NCBI GenBank assembly: GCA_965368175.1
Contig: CBDULX010000174.1
Coordinates: 1 to 6,358 of the forward strand
Reading direction: 5' to 3'
Length of the DNA: 6,358 nt
Origin: CBDULX01 sp965368175
GTDB lineage: Bacteria; Pseudomonadota; Gammaproteobacteria; SZUA-229
Made by a program: the position numbers and the translations under genes. The notes beneath the pieces are model-generated. The model saw only the letters and a list, made by a program, of their open reading frames with translations. It had not been told where the DNA came from and made no database searches. This document shows positions 1-6,182 of this stretch, piece by piece. Each line of letters starts with the position of its first letter. The stretch's first letter is position 1.

Positions 1-1
1 T

Positions 2-76
2 CATGGGATAAAGGCAAACACTGCCCATGTCGCAAATCTCGTAGAAAAACATACCGTTGGGAGATTTACGTCATAA
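2..76 (+). CDS. possible 3' end of an unidentified upstream gene (partial)
   Basis: Reading from base 2, the frame stays open from the window edge for 24 codons and ends with TAA at 74-76. The tail ends in residues resembling VEKHTVGRFTS. Composition (Ala, Val, His, Glu, a plausible helix) looks more protein-like than the alternative forward frame 1, which is rich in Arg, Lys and Cys and runs to about 117. I do not recognise the family from so few residues. This could also be non-coding; the call rests only on an open frame of 75 bases at the edge. Confidence 0.3.
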   Translation, partial: HGIKANTAHVANLVEKHTVGRFTS

Positions 77-239
77 AACGGAGATCTTTGTCTGGTGTAT
101 TTTGTCATCTACGTTAATATTGCTCTAACTCATTCTGCCGATATTCAGGCGTATGACTAAATTTGGGGTTATTTCTGTCGTTATCTGAAAATCCTCTGTA
201 AACATAACTGAATCTTTTTAAATCTACTGAATCAGGTTG
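77..239. other. intergenic region upstream of the diguanylate cyclase gene
   Basis: AT-rich, non-coding. No convincing sigma-70 or sigma-28 promoter could be picked. It carries two direct copies of ACTGAATC at 207-214 and 226-233, start points 19 bp apart (close to two helical turns), just before the start codon. The ribosome binding site is poor: AGG at 234-236 lies only 3 nt before the ATG at 240. I see no rho-independent terminator for the upstream gene. Confidence 0.4.
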
Positions 240-1370
240 ATGGAAGATACAATCTTTAATGAGAACCAGGTTTTACGCCGCAAGCTGGATAATTTACTCC
301 GGCAGGCAAGAACCAATGAAAAAAAGCAGGGTCTCTTTGATTCTTTAGGGTTTGAGATAATCGGATCGAGTAATCCTGAAGAATTGCGGGATATGCTTCT
401 GCTTCAGATGCCGGCGCGTTTCCAGCTCCAGGATGTTGTGTTATGCGTTGTTGATTTCGAAAAAGATACAGAATGCCTCTTTTTTTGTAATAACGAAGAA
501 GCTAAGCCGATCTTCGGTCATAAGTTAAAAATTCTGGATCCGGAAACTGATCGGGATAAAATCCAGACTCTAAAAAACTTTCCACAACTGGGTGAAAAAG
601 TCCTTCAGCATTATTCATGGTTACTGGATGATATTGATAATCGACAGCTATGCGAAAGTGCTGCTCTTCTGCCCTTAATCAGGAGTGAGCGTATTATAGG
701 CGCCCTGATGCTCATCAGTAGTGATGTAAATCGTTACCAAACGAGTCATGGAACTGAATTTCTGCAAAAACTATCTGCAATGACCGCTGTTGCCATAGAA
801 AATTGTTTAAATCAACAGAGACTCAAGGAAATTGGCTATCAGGACGCACTGACACAAGCTTACAATCGCCGTTATTTTGATCTGCGTTTTAAGGATGAGA
901 TTGAGCGCTGTCTTAGAAACAAAGATGACCTGGCCTGTATGTTTCTGGATGTAGACTTCTTCAAGAAGGTGAATGATACCTATGGCCATCATATTGGTGA
1001 TCTGGTGCTGATCCGTATGGTTTCGATTATTAAGGAGCAGGTCAGGGCCTGTGATGTAGTGGCTCGTTATGGGGGTGAGGAGTTTGCCGTGGTGTTACCT
1101 GGTGCTGATATAAATGTGGCAAGGGAGATTGCAGAACGATTGCGTATTAATGTTCACAACGAAAAACATGTTTTTTATGAATATGAACTTACTATTTCAG
1201 TTTCTGTGGGATTCACGACTTTGAGCTCCCTGGATGTTACATCAGTGCACGATTCAGAAGATATTGCACAGCAATTGCTTGATCATGCCGACCAGGCTCT
1301 ATACTCCGCTAAAGAAAACGGGCGTAACCAGGTCGTTATTTATTCTAAGGAAACTCCGATCAAGTCGTGA
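240..1370 (+). CDS. diguanylate cyclase with N-terminal DUF484/GAF-like sensor and GGDEF domain
   Basis: Predicted to make cyclic di-GMP from two GTP in the cytoplasm. Residue numbers are from the ATG at 240; an in-frame TTG just before it (237) is an alternative start. Residues 5-30 look like a coiled-coil lead-in, followed to about 190 by a GAF-type fold whose end (GALMLISSD, then GTEFL) resembles the DUF484 family. The GGDEF domain spans about 198-370. It starts with DALTQAYNRR (202-211), has the metal-binding Asp at about 237 in FLDVDFFKKVND, the active-site loop GGEEF at 278-282, and the product-inhibition motif RACD at 269-272, five residues upstream as in PleD. All the main catalytic residues are present, so it is likely active and feedback-inhibited. 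There is no EAL or HD-GYP phosphodiesterase domain, signal peptide or membrane segment. It converges on the PilZ-stator operon. The sensor ligand is unknown. Confidence 0.93.
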   Translation: MEDTIFNENQVLRRKLDNLLRQARTNEKKQGLFDSLGFEIIGSSNPEELRDMLLLQMPARFQLQDVVLCVVDFEKDTECLFFCNNEEAKPIFGHKLKILDPETDRDKIQTLKNFPQLGEKVLQHYSWLLDDIDNRQLCESAALLPLIRSERIIGALMLISSDVNRYQTSHGTEFLQKLSAMTAVAIENCLNQQRLKEIGYQDALTQAYNRRYFDLRFKDEIERCLRNKDDLACMFLDVDFFKKVNDTYGHHIGDLVLIRMVSIIKEQVRACDVVARYGGEEFAVVLPGADINVAREIAERLRINVHNEKHVFYEYELTISVSVGFTTLSSLDVTSVHDSEDIAQQLLDHADQALYSAKENGRNQVVIYSKETPIKS

Positions 1371-1458
1371 TCTCTCCCGAAATTTGTTTCAATAGAATAA
1401 AATCCCACCTCACTTCGTGAAAATTCTGAACACAATCGGAGCCTAAATTGAGCGATAC

Positions 1459-1481
1459 TTAATCAGAGGTTCCCTGATTAA
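1459..1481. terminator. candidate hairpin between the convergent GGDEF and PilZ genes
   Basis: A perfect 8-bp inverted repeat, TTAATCAG (1459-1466) and CTGATTAA (1474-1481), with a 7-nt loop, overlaps the PilZ stop codon (1478-1480). On the plus strand it is followed by T-rich sequence (TTGTTTCC, then a run of five T from 1493), so it could end transcription of the cyclase gene. On the minus strand no T-run follows, so it is a weak candidate for the stator operon. The stem is AT-rich. A smaller hairpin, TCAC-TTC-GTGA, lies nearby at about 1410-1420. Confidence 0.4.
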
Positions 1482-2068
1482 TTGTTTCCTGATTTTTCTC
1501 GTAATTCCTGCATCTGTTTATTTAAATTATGTTTGATCATTAGCTCCTGATCATCAGTGCGAATATGCTCAAAATCCACAGATATATGGACGCTATTGCC
1601 AGAATCAGGAAAGCTTTGAGTATTTACTACTCGCCCAAAAACCTCCAGGCCTATTTTTTCCGGGAGTAACACCATTCGTAACATCAGAGGTTGATTCATC
1701 GAATAGGCCTGTGGGCTATCAAACGCTATGCCGGAGGCGCTGAGGTTGACTTTTTGCATATTTTTATCTGAACAAGGTAATTCTTCATCTAGTATGTGCT
1801 GGCTCAGATTGTCTATTTTCTTGTTCATCAGGTCTAAATATTGAGCTATTTCAGGGAAGCTGGATCGTATTGAATTCATCATGGGAAGATGTGCATGGTT
1901 TATGCTGGCAAATGTGGCGCTTAGTGCAAACGGCGATTGCTGTACTTTGGTAAGCTCCTGAAGTGCATTATCATATTCCTGTTCGGTAACTACAGATACT
2001 TCAAGGCAAATTTCATCCTCGATTCGGAAAAATCGTCGCCGTTCTTCGTCATCAATATCGTTTGTCAT
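1478..2068 (-). CDS. atypical PilZ-domain protein with a long internal insertion, third gene of the stator operon
   Basis: Probable c-di-GMP receptor of 196 residues. The PilZ signature is present in two separated parts: the arginine-rich RxxxR element within RRRFFR (10-15), and NLSASG (108-113), matching the (D/N)xSxxG motif. In ordinary PilZ domains these lie about 20-35 residues apart. Here the gap is about 93, and residues about 28-103 form a largely helical-looking insertion (for example LTKVQQ and EIAQYLDLMNKKIDNLSQ). The beta-strands after the second motif (VLLPEKIGLEVFGRVV; HISVDFEHI) and a C-terminal helix (172-191) look typical of PilZ. The insertion recalls the tetrameric, helix-containing PilZ proteins of Xanthomonas, but that link is inference. 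The gene starts 10 nt after the pomB stop, so it is probably co-expressed and may act on the stator, as YcgR-type proteins do on the motor. No membrane segment. Confidence 0.82.
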   Translation of the reverse strand: MTNDIDDEERRRFFRIEDEICLEVSVVTEQEYDNALQELTKVQQSPFALSATFASINHAHLPMMNSIRSSFPEIAQYLDLMNKKIDNLSQHILDEELPCSDKNMQKVNLSASGIAFDSPQAYSMNQPLMLRMVLLPEKIGLEVFGRVVNTQSFPDSGNSVHISVDFEHIRTDDQELMIKHNLNKQMQELREKSGNN

Positions 2069-2078
2069 AACTTGCTCT

Positions 2079-2918
2079 CTATTCTGAAAACTTAATCAAG
2101 CTGGGTAAATTACTAGTCTTTTCATTCTGTTTGACGATAGTGATTTCAACCCTGCGGTTAATTGCTCTATTCTTGGCGGTTGTATTGGGTACCAGAGGAA
2201 TGGTGTCAGCGTGTCCCTGTATTACCAGACGTTCATTGGGAATAGCTTTATGAGACAATAACTCATTGAGTATGGAAACGGCACGTGCCGATGATAATTC
2301 CCAGTTTGATTTAAAACGGAATGTAGAGATGGGAATATTGTCTGTGTGGCCTGCGATATGTATTTTGCCCGGTGTATTACTTACAACATCAGCGATACGC
2401 TGCATGACAGATTTGAAATTACCCCTGATTTTAGCGCTACCGGATGGGAATGAGCCTTTTTCACGAATACGGATAACGGTACGTTGATTGTCGCCACTTA
2501 CTTCAATATGGCCTTTGTCGATCTGATCTTTTAGTGCCTGTTTGATGATTTGCAGTCGTTGTTCGGTTTCCTGTTGTTCTTCCCGGTCTTTGCCCTGAAC
2601 TCTGAAGTCGAGACTGCGTTTGGTGTCATCGGTAGTATGTTGGCGCATGATTTTGAGTGCGGTAGGTGTGGGGCGTCCGGGGCTGAATTCCTTGGCAATG
2701 ATGCTGGTACCTTTGGGGATTTCTTTGGTTTTTACCTCACGCTGTACGCCAAAGGCTTCTTTCATGGAGCCGGCCAGTTGCTTGAATTTGAGTACATCCA
2801 TTTCTGAAAATGACAAAAGAAGTACGAAAAAACTCATGAGCAGAGACATTAAGTCTGCAAAGGTTGCTAGCCATCCCGGTGCTCCCGGTTCGCATTTTAT
2901 TTCTTCATCATCTTCCAT
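2079..2918 (-). CDS. pomB: flagellar stator protein PomB/MotB (sodium type)
   Basis: Peptidoglycan-anchoring stator subunit; with PomA it forms the inner-membrane ion channel that drives flagellar rotation. There is a short cytoplasmic N-terminus and one membrane helix at about 18-37. The helix contains the ion-binding Asp22 in TFADLMSLLMSFFVLLLSF, followed by the plug-region sequence SEMDVLKFKQLAGSMKEAFG, which is very close to Vibrio PomB. A linker (about 60-140) leads to the OmpA-type peptidoglycan-binding domain, with GHTDN at 190-194, SNWELSSARA at about 204-213 and NRAINRRVEI at 250-259. The length of 279 is usual for the family. The start lies 11 nt after the pomA stop. The Shine-Dalgarno sequence is weak (ACGGA directly before the ATG), so translation is probably coupled to pomA. 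The Na+ preference is inferred from similarity. Confidence 0.95.
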   Translation of the reverse strand: MEDDEEIKCEPGAPGWLATFADLMSLLMSFFVLLLSFSEMDVLKFKQLAGSMKEAFGVQREVKTKEIPKGTSIIAKEFSPGRPTPTALKIMRQHTTDDTKRSLDFRVQGKDREEQQETEQRLQIIKQALKDQIDKGHIEVSGDNQRTVIRIREKGSFPSGSAKIRGNFKSVMQRIADVVSNTPGKIHIAGHTDNIPISTFRFKSNWELSSARAVSILNELLSHKAIPNERLVIQGHADTIPLVPNTTAKNRAINRRVEITIVKQNEKTSNLPSLIKFSE

Positions 2919-2929
2919 TCCGTTAATCG

Positions 2930-3694
2930 CTATGCTTCATTATCTTCGCCACCGCGCTGGCCTTCAGGCAGGAATGCTTTGAGTAACTCTTCCAGGACTC
3001 GTGGGTTCATGCCTTCCTGTATCCCGCTAATGGTCTCCAGGATCAGGGAGCGATTAGTCTTTTCTTCCTGGCTGCGAAGTTCAAGCTTGTCGGCCAGTGG
3101 CAGGGCAAATGCATTGGCGATGATAGCGCCATACAGCGTGGTTAACAGAGCTATTGCCATGGCAGGACCTATTGCTTTGGGGTCATCCATGTTGGCCAGC
3201 ATCTGTACCAGGCCGATGAGTGTGCCAATCATGCCCATGGCTGGAGATATTCCGCCGAGAGCTTTAAAGATTTTCTGGCCGGTTTCATGGCGTTGAATGG
3301 TCATGCTAATATCTTTATTTAGCATCTTTCGCACCAGATCTGGAGGGTGACCATCAACGCAGAGCTGGATGCCCTTGTTTAGAAAAGGGTTGTCAATCTC
3401 CTGTGATTCCAGTGCCATCATGCCTTCTTTACGTGCAATATTGGCTAAAACTATGGCTTGCTCGATTAATTCCTGGGCATTGACGCTTTTATGGAAAAAG
3501 GCCTTCATGGCAACTTTAAATGCACCAAAGAACTGACTAAGAGTGAACTGCATCAGTACCACAGCCACACTACCGCCTACAACGATTAATAAAGAGGGGG
3601 TATTGATGAACAGTCCAACGGTTCCGCCAGAAGCAATGGCTCCGAAGATAAAACCGAAAGCGATTAATAGCCCAAGTAAAGTTGCTAAATCCAC
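2930..3694 (-). CDS. pomA: flagellar stator protein PomA/MotA (sodium type)
   Basis: Inner-membrane stator subunit that transmits ion flow to the rotor protein FliG. The 254-residue length is nearly that of Vibrio PomA. Four membrane segments are visible at about 3-24, 33-53, 148-169 and 177-200, with a large cytoplasmic loop between the second and third. The loop carries the rotor-contact charges Arg88, Lys89 and Glu96 at the same numbers as Vibrio PomA. The segment PAMGMIGTLIGLV (151-163), followed by LANMDDPKAIGPAMA (166-180), is the PomA signature around the channel. The start is GTG at 3692-3694, set 5 nt after a strong AAGGAG site. An ATG two bases earlier is out of frame and stops after three codons. 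It is the first gene of a tight operon with pomB and a PilZ gene. Confidence 0.96.
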   Translation of the reverse strand: MDLATLLGLLIAFGFIFGAIASGGTVGLFINTPSLLIVVGGSVAVVLMQFTLSQFFGAFKVAMKAFFHKSVNAQELIEQAIVLANIARKEGMMALESQEIDNPFLNKGIQLCVDGHPPDLVRKMLNKDISMTIQRHETGQKIFKALGGISPAMGMIGTLIGLVQMLANMDDPKAIGPAMAIALLTTLYGAIIANAFALPLADKLELRSQEEKTNRSLILETISGIQEGMNPRVLEELLKAFLPEGQRGGEDNEA

Positions 3695-3698
3695 ATTT

Positions 3699-3707
3699 TC
3701 TCCTTAA
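3699..3707 (-). promoter_or_regulatory. ribosome binding site of pomA, deciding a GTG start
   Basis: On the minus strand AAGGAG precedes AAAATGTGG. The out-of-frame ATG (3694-3696) is 3 nt from this site and opens a three-codon reading frame (Met-Trp-Ile-stop). The GTG at 3692-3694 is 5 nt away and opens the PomA frame beginning MDLATLLG, as in Vibrio PomA. Confidence 0.75.
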
Positions 3708-3852
3708 TGAGCCTGAAGTGTTAATATTCGGCTTTATGAGATTTGTCGACAATTATTCTGTTATAGATATTGTTATTATAGGAGCCATTGGGTTTCTTTA
3801 ATTCTGAGTTTAGTAAATATACAGGAATAGTACAGGTGATATTGGTATCAGT
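3708..3852. promoter_or_regulatory. divergent promoter region between pomA and birA
   Basis: This AT-rich divergent spacer must hold the promoters of both operons. A perfect 10-bp palindrome TTGTCGACAA lies at 3743-3752. Because it is symmetric it offers TTGTCG as a -35-like element on both strands. On the minus strand it pairs with AATATT (3728-3723, spacer 18); on the plus strand with GATATT (3766-3771, spacer 17). A perfect TATAAT also lies on the minus strand (3780-3775) but has no good -35 element. No sigma-28 flagellar promoter (TAAAGTTT-N11-GCCGATAA type) was found, although GCCGAATA occurs on the minus strand at about 3732-3725. All promoter picks here are tentative. Confidence 0.35.
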
Positions 3853-4674
3853 ATGATTAAAAGTGCTTTCGTTAAACAGATGTTGAACTGGCAGGAAATT
3901 GAGCCAGAGCTGCAGGAGCTTTCACGAAAATTTCTTGTATGTCATGAAGTTCTTGAACGGGTTGATTCAACTAATAATTGGGCGCTGGAAGTCTGCAGTA
4001 ATCAAATAGAGTTACCAGCAGTATGCCTGGCTGAGCAACAGCTGGCTGGTAAAGGCCGTAACGGTCGTAAATGGGTGTCGCCTTACGCGAAAAACATATA
4101 TATGAGTCTAGCTGCCGTGTTCCCGTGCCCGGTAGTCAAATTAAGTGGCCTGTCGATTGCGATAGGTGTTGAGCTGGTTCGATTATTGAGGAATCATGGC
4201 GTCGAAGCGGTATTGAAGTGGCCGAACGATATACTGGTTGATGGTCGTAAGCTTGCTGGCGTGCTGGTAGAGACGCGAGTCAAGGCACAAAACAAGGTCT
4301 GTGTGGTGATGGGGGTTGGGCTTAATTACAGAATGGAGGATTTTGACGCAACAGCTATCGATCAGGACTGGATCGATCTGAGTCGAGCTATGAAAGAAAA
4401 GCCTGTTCCAGGCCGTAATTTGTTAGCAGCAGAACTGATCAATGCACTGGTTAATGTTTGTATACAGTTTCAGGAGTCGGGCCTGGATAGTTGGCGCGAC
4501 GCCTGGAATGAATTCGATGTCTGTAATGCTCGAGAGGTTGAGATTATCGAGGGTGAGTGCATCTATAGAGGTACAGGGGCCGGTATCAATGAAGTGGGTG
4601 CTTTGAAAATCAGTGTGGGTGGCAGGATAAGGGAGTTACACTCCAGTGAAGTGAGTGTTCGGGTGATAAATTGA
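3853..4674 (+). CDS. birA: biotin--[acetyl-CoA-carboxylase] ligase lacking the DNA-binding domain
   Basis: Cytoplasmic enzyme that activates biotin with ATP and attaches it to the carboxyl-carrier protein of acetyl-CoA carboxylase. The 273 residues contain the catalytic and C-terminal domains only. The lead motif is ERVDSTN (35-41). The biotinyl-AMP loop reads GKGRNGRKW (66-74) where E. coli has GRGRRGRKW; the Arg equivalent to E. coli Arg118 is kept (Arg69). KWPNDI (122-127), DGRKLAGVLVE (130-140) and VMGVGLNY (152-159) follow, and an SH3-like domain fills about 225-272. E. coli BirA has 321 residues with an N-terminal winged helix that represses the biotin operon; only about 30 residues precede the catalytic core here, so this is a monofunctional ligase. 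The start codon has a weak site (AGGTGA 13 nt upstream). coaX starts within its stop codon. Confidence 0.94.
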   Translation: MIKSAFVKQMLNWQEIEPELQELSRKFLVCHEVLERVDSTNNWALEVCSNQIELPAVCLAEQQLAGKGRNGRKWVSPYAKNIYMSLAAVFPCPVVKLSGLSIAIGVELVRLLRNHGVEAVLKWPNDILVDGRKLAGVLVETRVKAQNKVCVVMGVGLNYRMEDFDATAIDQDWIDLSRAMKEKPVPGRNLLAAELINALVNVCIQFQESGLDSWRDAWNEFDVCNAREVEIIEGECIYRGTGAGINEVGALKISVGGRIRELHSSEVSVRVIN

Positions 4675-5405
4675 TGCTGGTGATGGATATAGGTAACAGC
4701 CGTATAAAGTGGCGAGAGACTGATAAACCGTCCAGTCGAGTTCATTCAGAGTCATATTGTTCGGAACAGCTTAGTGAACAGCTGGTTGAATGGTTTGTGC
4801 ATATCGCGCTAAAGTCACCGGTTATTATCTGCAGTGTGGCCAATGCTGAGGTAAATGGCGAAGTGCGGCGTTATTTTGATGAGCGCAATATTAAATGTGT
4901 GTTCTTACAGGTGAGTCGTGAAAAAGCAGGCGTACGTAATGGTTACAAAATTGCGGAACAGATGGGTGTGGATCGCTGGGTAGCTGTAGTGACAGCGTAT
5001 AACAAGTACCAATCGGCGGTGTGTGTGATAGATGCAGGTACAGCGCTAACAATTGATGTGGTGGATGAACAGGGCTGTCATCTTGGCGGGTTAATCATGC
5101 CCGGTTTAAATCTAATGAAACAATCACTGTTATCAGGTACGGCGGGTATAGATGAAGCATCAAATAGTAGTTATTTGCTGGCGGATAATACTGCAGATGC
5201 TGTGAGTTCGGGGTGTAGTCAATTGATCATATCCAGTATTGGGCCAATAATTGAGCGTATTCAGAAGCAGTATGGCCTAGATTTGATAACTGTGGTGACT
5301 GGTGGAGACGCTGAGCTAGTAGCTGAGCATTCTTCTGGTGTTCTAAAACTTGAAAAATGGCTAATACTTGATGGGCTGGAACAGTTATTTGCTGACGAAG
5401 TTTAA
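4674..5405 (+). CDS. coaX: type III pantothenate kinase
   Basis: First step of coenzyme A synthesis: phosphorylates pantothenate with ATP, in the cytoplasm. This is the CoaX (ASKHA-fold) type, unrelated to E. coli CoaA; CoaX enzymes typically need a monovalent cation and are not feedback-inhibited by CoA. Visible motifs, numbered from the ATG at 4674, are the phosphate loop MDIGNSRIKW (4-13), GVDRWVA (98-104) with the likely pantothenate-pocket Asp100, DAGTALTID (120-128) with a catalytic-type Asp, GGLIMPG (138-144), and TGGDA (209-213) near the nucleotide site. The length of 243 is normal. The ATG overlaps the birA stop by one base (TGATG), so translation is probably coupled. A TTG three bases earlier also fits the frame but the overlapping ATG is preferred. 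The birA-coaX pairing is common in gammaproteobacteria. Confidence 0.95.
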   Translation: MLVMDIGNSRIKWRETDKPSSRVHSESYCSEQLSEQLVEWFVHIALKSPVIICSVANAEVNGEVRRYFDERNIKCVFLQVSREKAGVRNGYKIAEQMGVDRWVAVVTAYNKYQSAVCVIDAGTALTIDVVDEQGCHLGGLIMPGLNLMKQSLLSGTAGIDEASNSSYLLADNTADAVSSGCSQLIISSIGPIIERIQKQYGLDLITVVTGGDAELVAEHSSGVLKLEKWLILDGLEQLFADEV

Positions 5406-5453
5406 TTGCCCGGTTGTTAGACAATGATCGAATTATATTAAGAAAATTTAAAT

Positions 5454-6116
5454 ATGCGCATTTTTTTACTTTTCCTGGTGGTCTTGAATCTTGTTTACGG
5501 TTTATGGCAGTACTATGTGCCTGTGAGCCATGAAGAAAAATTACCGGCAATACCCAGTGGATTGAAGTCATTAAAGCTATTATCGGAGGTTGATCCAGTG
5601 GATATCAAACTGGATGATGAGACTGTTTCGATAAGCAATAATGAAGCTTCAGTCGAAGTCAGCTGCTATACGCTCGGGCCTTTTAAGGATAAGGATTTGT
5701 CGGATAAGGCGATGGCAGTATTAAAGGGTCGAGTTAGTGGATTAAAGGACCGAACCAGGGAAGAAAGTGAGCAGCAACGTTACTGGGTGTACATACCTAG
5801 CCTGAAGAACAGGGCTGAAGCCATTGCTATAAGTAAGCAACTGGCGATGAAAAAAATTAAGGATTATTACATTGTACGCACCGGTGCCAAGAATAATGGT
5901 ATTTCATTAGGGCATTTTAAAGAGAAAGTGCATGCCTATCGCCGTCTGGATAATCTGAGGTCTTTAGGGTTTGAGGTTGAAATTGAGCCTATTTATCAAA
6001 CCTATACAGTGCGCTGGCTGGATTATCAGCTATCCGGAGCACAGTCAGTGGAACCTGAGTTATTGCAGGAATTCCAGGATGATGGTGTAGCCAGGCTGGA
6101 CAGGGCCTGTGAATAG
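5454..6116 (+). CDS. SPOR-domain protein with N-terminal membrane anchor
   Basis: A 220-residue protein with a hydrophobic N-terminal segment (2-22), which could be an uncleaved signal anchor placing the rest in the periplasm, then a charged, low-complexity linker (25-68). The SPOR-like fold is best seen at 109-180. RYWVYIPS is followed by an Arg-Ala-Glu-Ala helix (about 119-132), YYIV, then ISLGHF (150-155), a second helix and GFEVEIEP. An extra half-repeat with CYTLGPF (71-77) precedes it. SPOR domains generally bind denuded glycan strands of peptidoglycan at division sites; binding here is inferred. Homologues sit in the same place, downstream of birA-coaX and before a tRNA-tuf cluster, in Pseudomonas. 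The gap to coaX is 48 nt and the ribosome site (AAGAAA) is weak. Specific role unknown. Confidence 0.82.
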   Translation: MRIFLLFLVVLNLVYGLWQYYVPVSHEEKLPAIPSGLKSLKLLSEVDPVDIKLDDETVSISNNEASVEVSCYTLGPFKDKDLSDKAMAVLKGRVSGLKDRTREESEQQRYWVYIPSLKNRAEAIAISKQLAMKKIKDYYIVRTGAKNNGISLGHFKEKVHAYRRLDNLRSLGFEVEIEPIYQTYTVRWLDYQLSGAQSVEPELLQEFQDDGVARLDRACE

Positions 6117-6118
6117 TG

Positions 6119-6182
6119 ATTTTTTTTAAATTTTTGCATTCATCCGTTGCTAAATGAGGCCAGTTTAACTAGAATTGCCAGC
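6119..6182 (+). promoter_or_regulatory. stable-RNA-type sigma-70 promoter of the tRNA operon
   Basis: The -35 element TTGCTA is at 6147-6152, a 17-nt spacer follows, and the -10 element TAGAAT is at 6170-6175. The predicted start is near 6182. Upstream, 6119-6140 is almost pure A/T with T- and A-tracts, placed about 42-63 bp before the start, where an UP element sits. The discriminator TGCCAGCC just after the -10 is GC-rich, as in promoters under stringent control. These three features together are typical of rRNA and tRNA promoters. No experimental evidence is available. Confidence 0.7.

Noticed and set aside
1..52. Minus-strand partial gene starting at 52 and leaving the window on the left
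   Set aside because: The frame is open but has no ribosome site and an unusual composition (Phe, Tyr, Cys, Met); the plus-strand tail is slightly more protein-like.
237..239. TTG at 237 as start of the diguanylate cyclase
   Set aside because: The directly following ATG at 240 is a better start codon, and the AGG element abuts the TTG with no spacing. The difference is one residue.
2550..2982. Plus-strand open frames of 85 and 120 codons opposite pomB
   Set aside because: They lie antisense to the well-supported pomB/pomA coding sequence, have no ribosome site, and their translations (rich in Met, Ser, Cys and Phe) look like shadows.
3715..3740. Sigma-28 flagellar promoter for pomA (GCCGAATA on the minus strand)
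   Set aside because: The -10-like part is partial and no TAAA-type -35 element lies at the required 11-nt spacing.
3570..3752. Minus-strand open frame of 60 codons overlapping the pomA start
   Set aside because: It runs in another frame through the pomA 5' end and upstream spacer; PomA itself is unmistakable and has the ribosome site.
5227..5571. Minus-strand open frame of 114 codons across the coaX end and SPOR start
   Set aside because: It spans two real genes and their spacer, has no family features, and has a Gln/Leu-rich composition typical of a reverse shadow.
6090..6132. Possible rho-independent terminator after the SPOR gene (short stem CAGGC/GCCTG, then a T-run)
   Set aside because: The stem has only 5 bp and is 10 or more bases from the T-run, and it lies inside the coding sequence. 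The A/T tract fits better as the UP element of the tRNA promoter.
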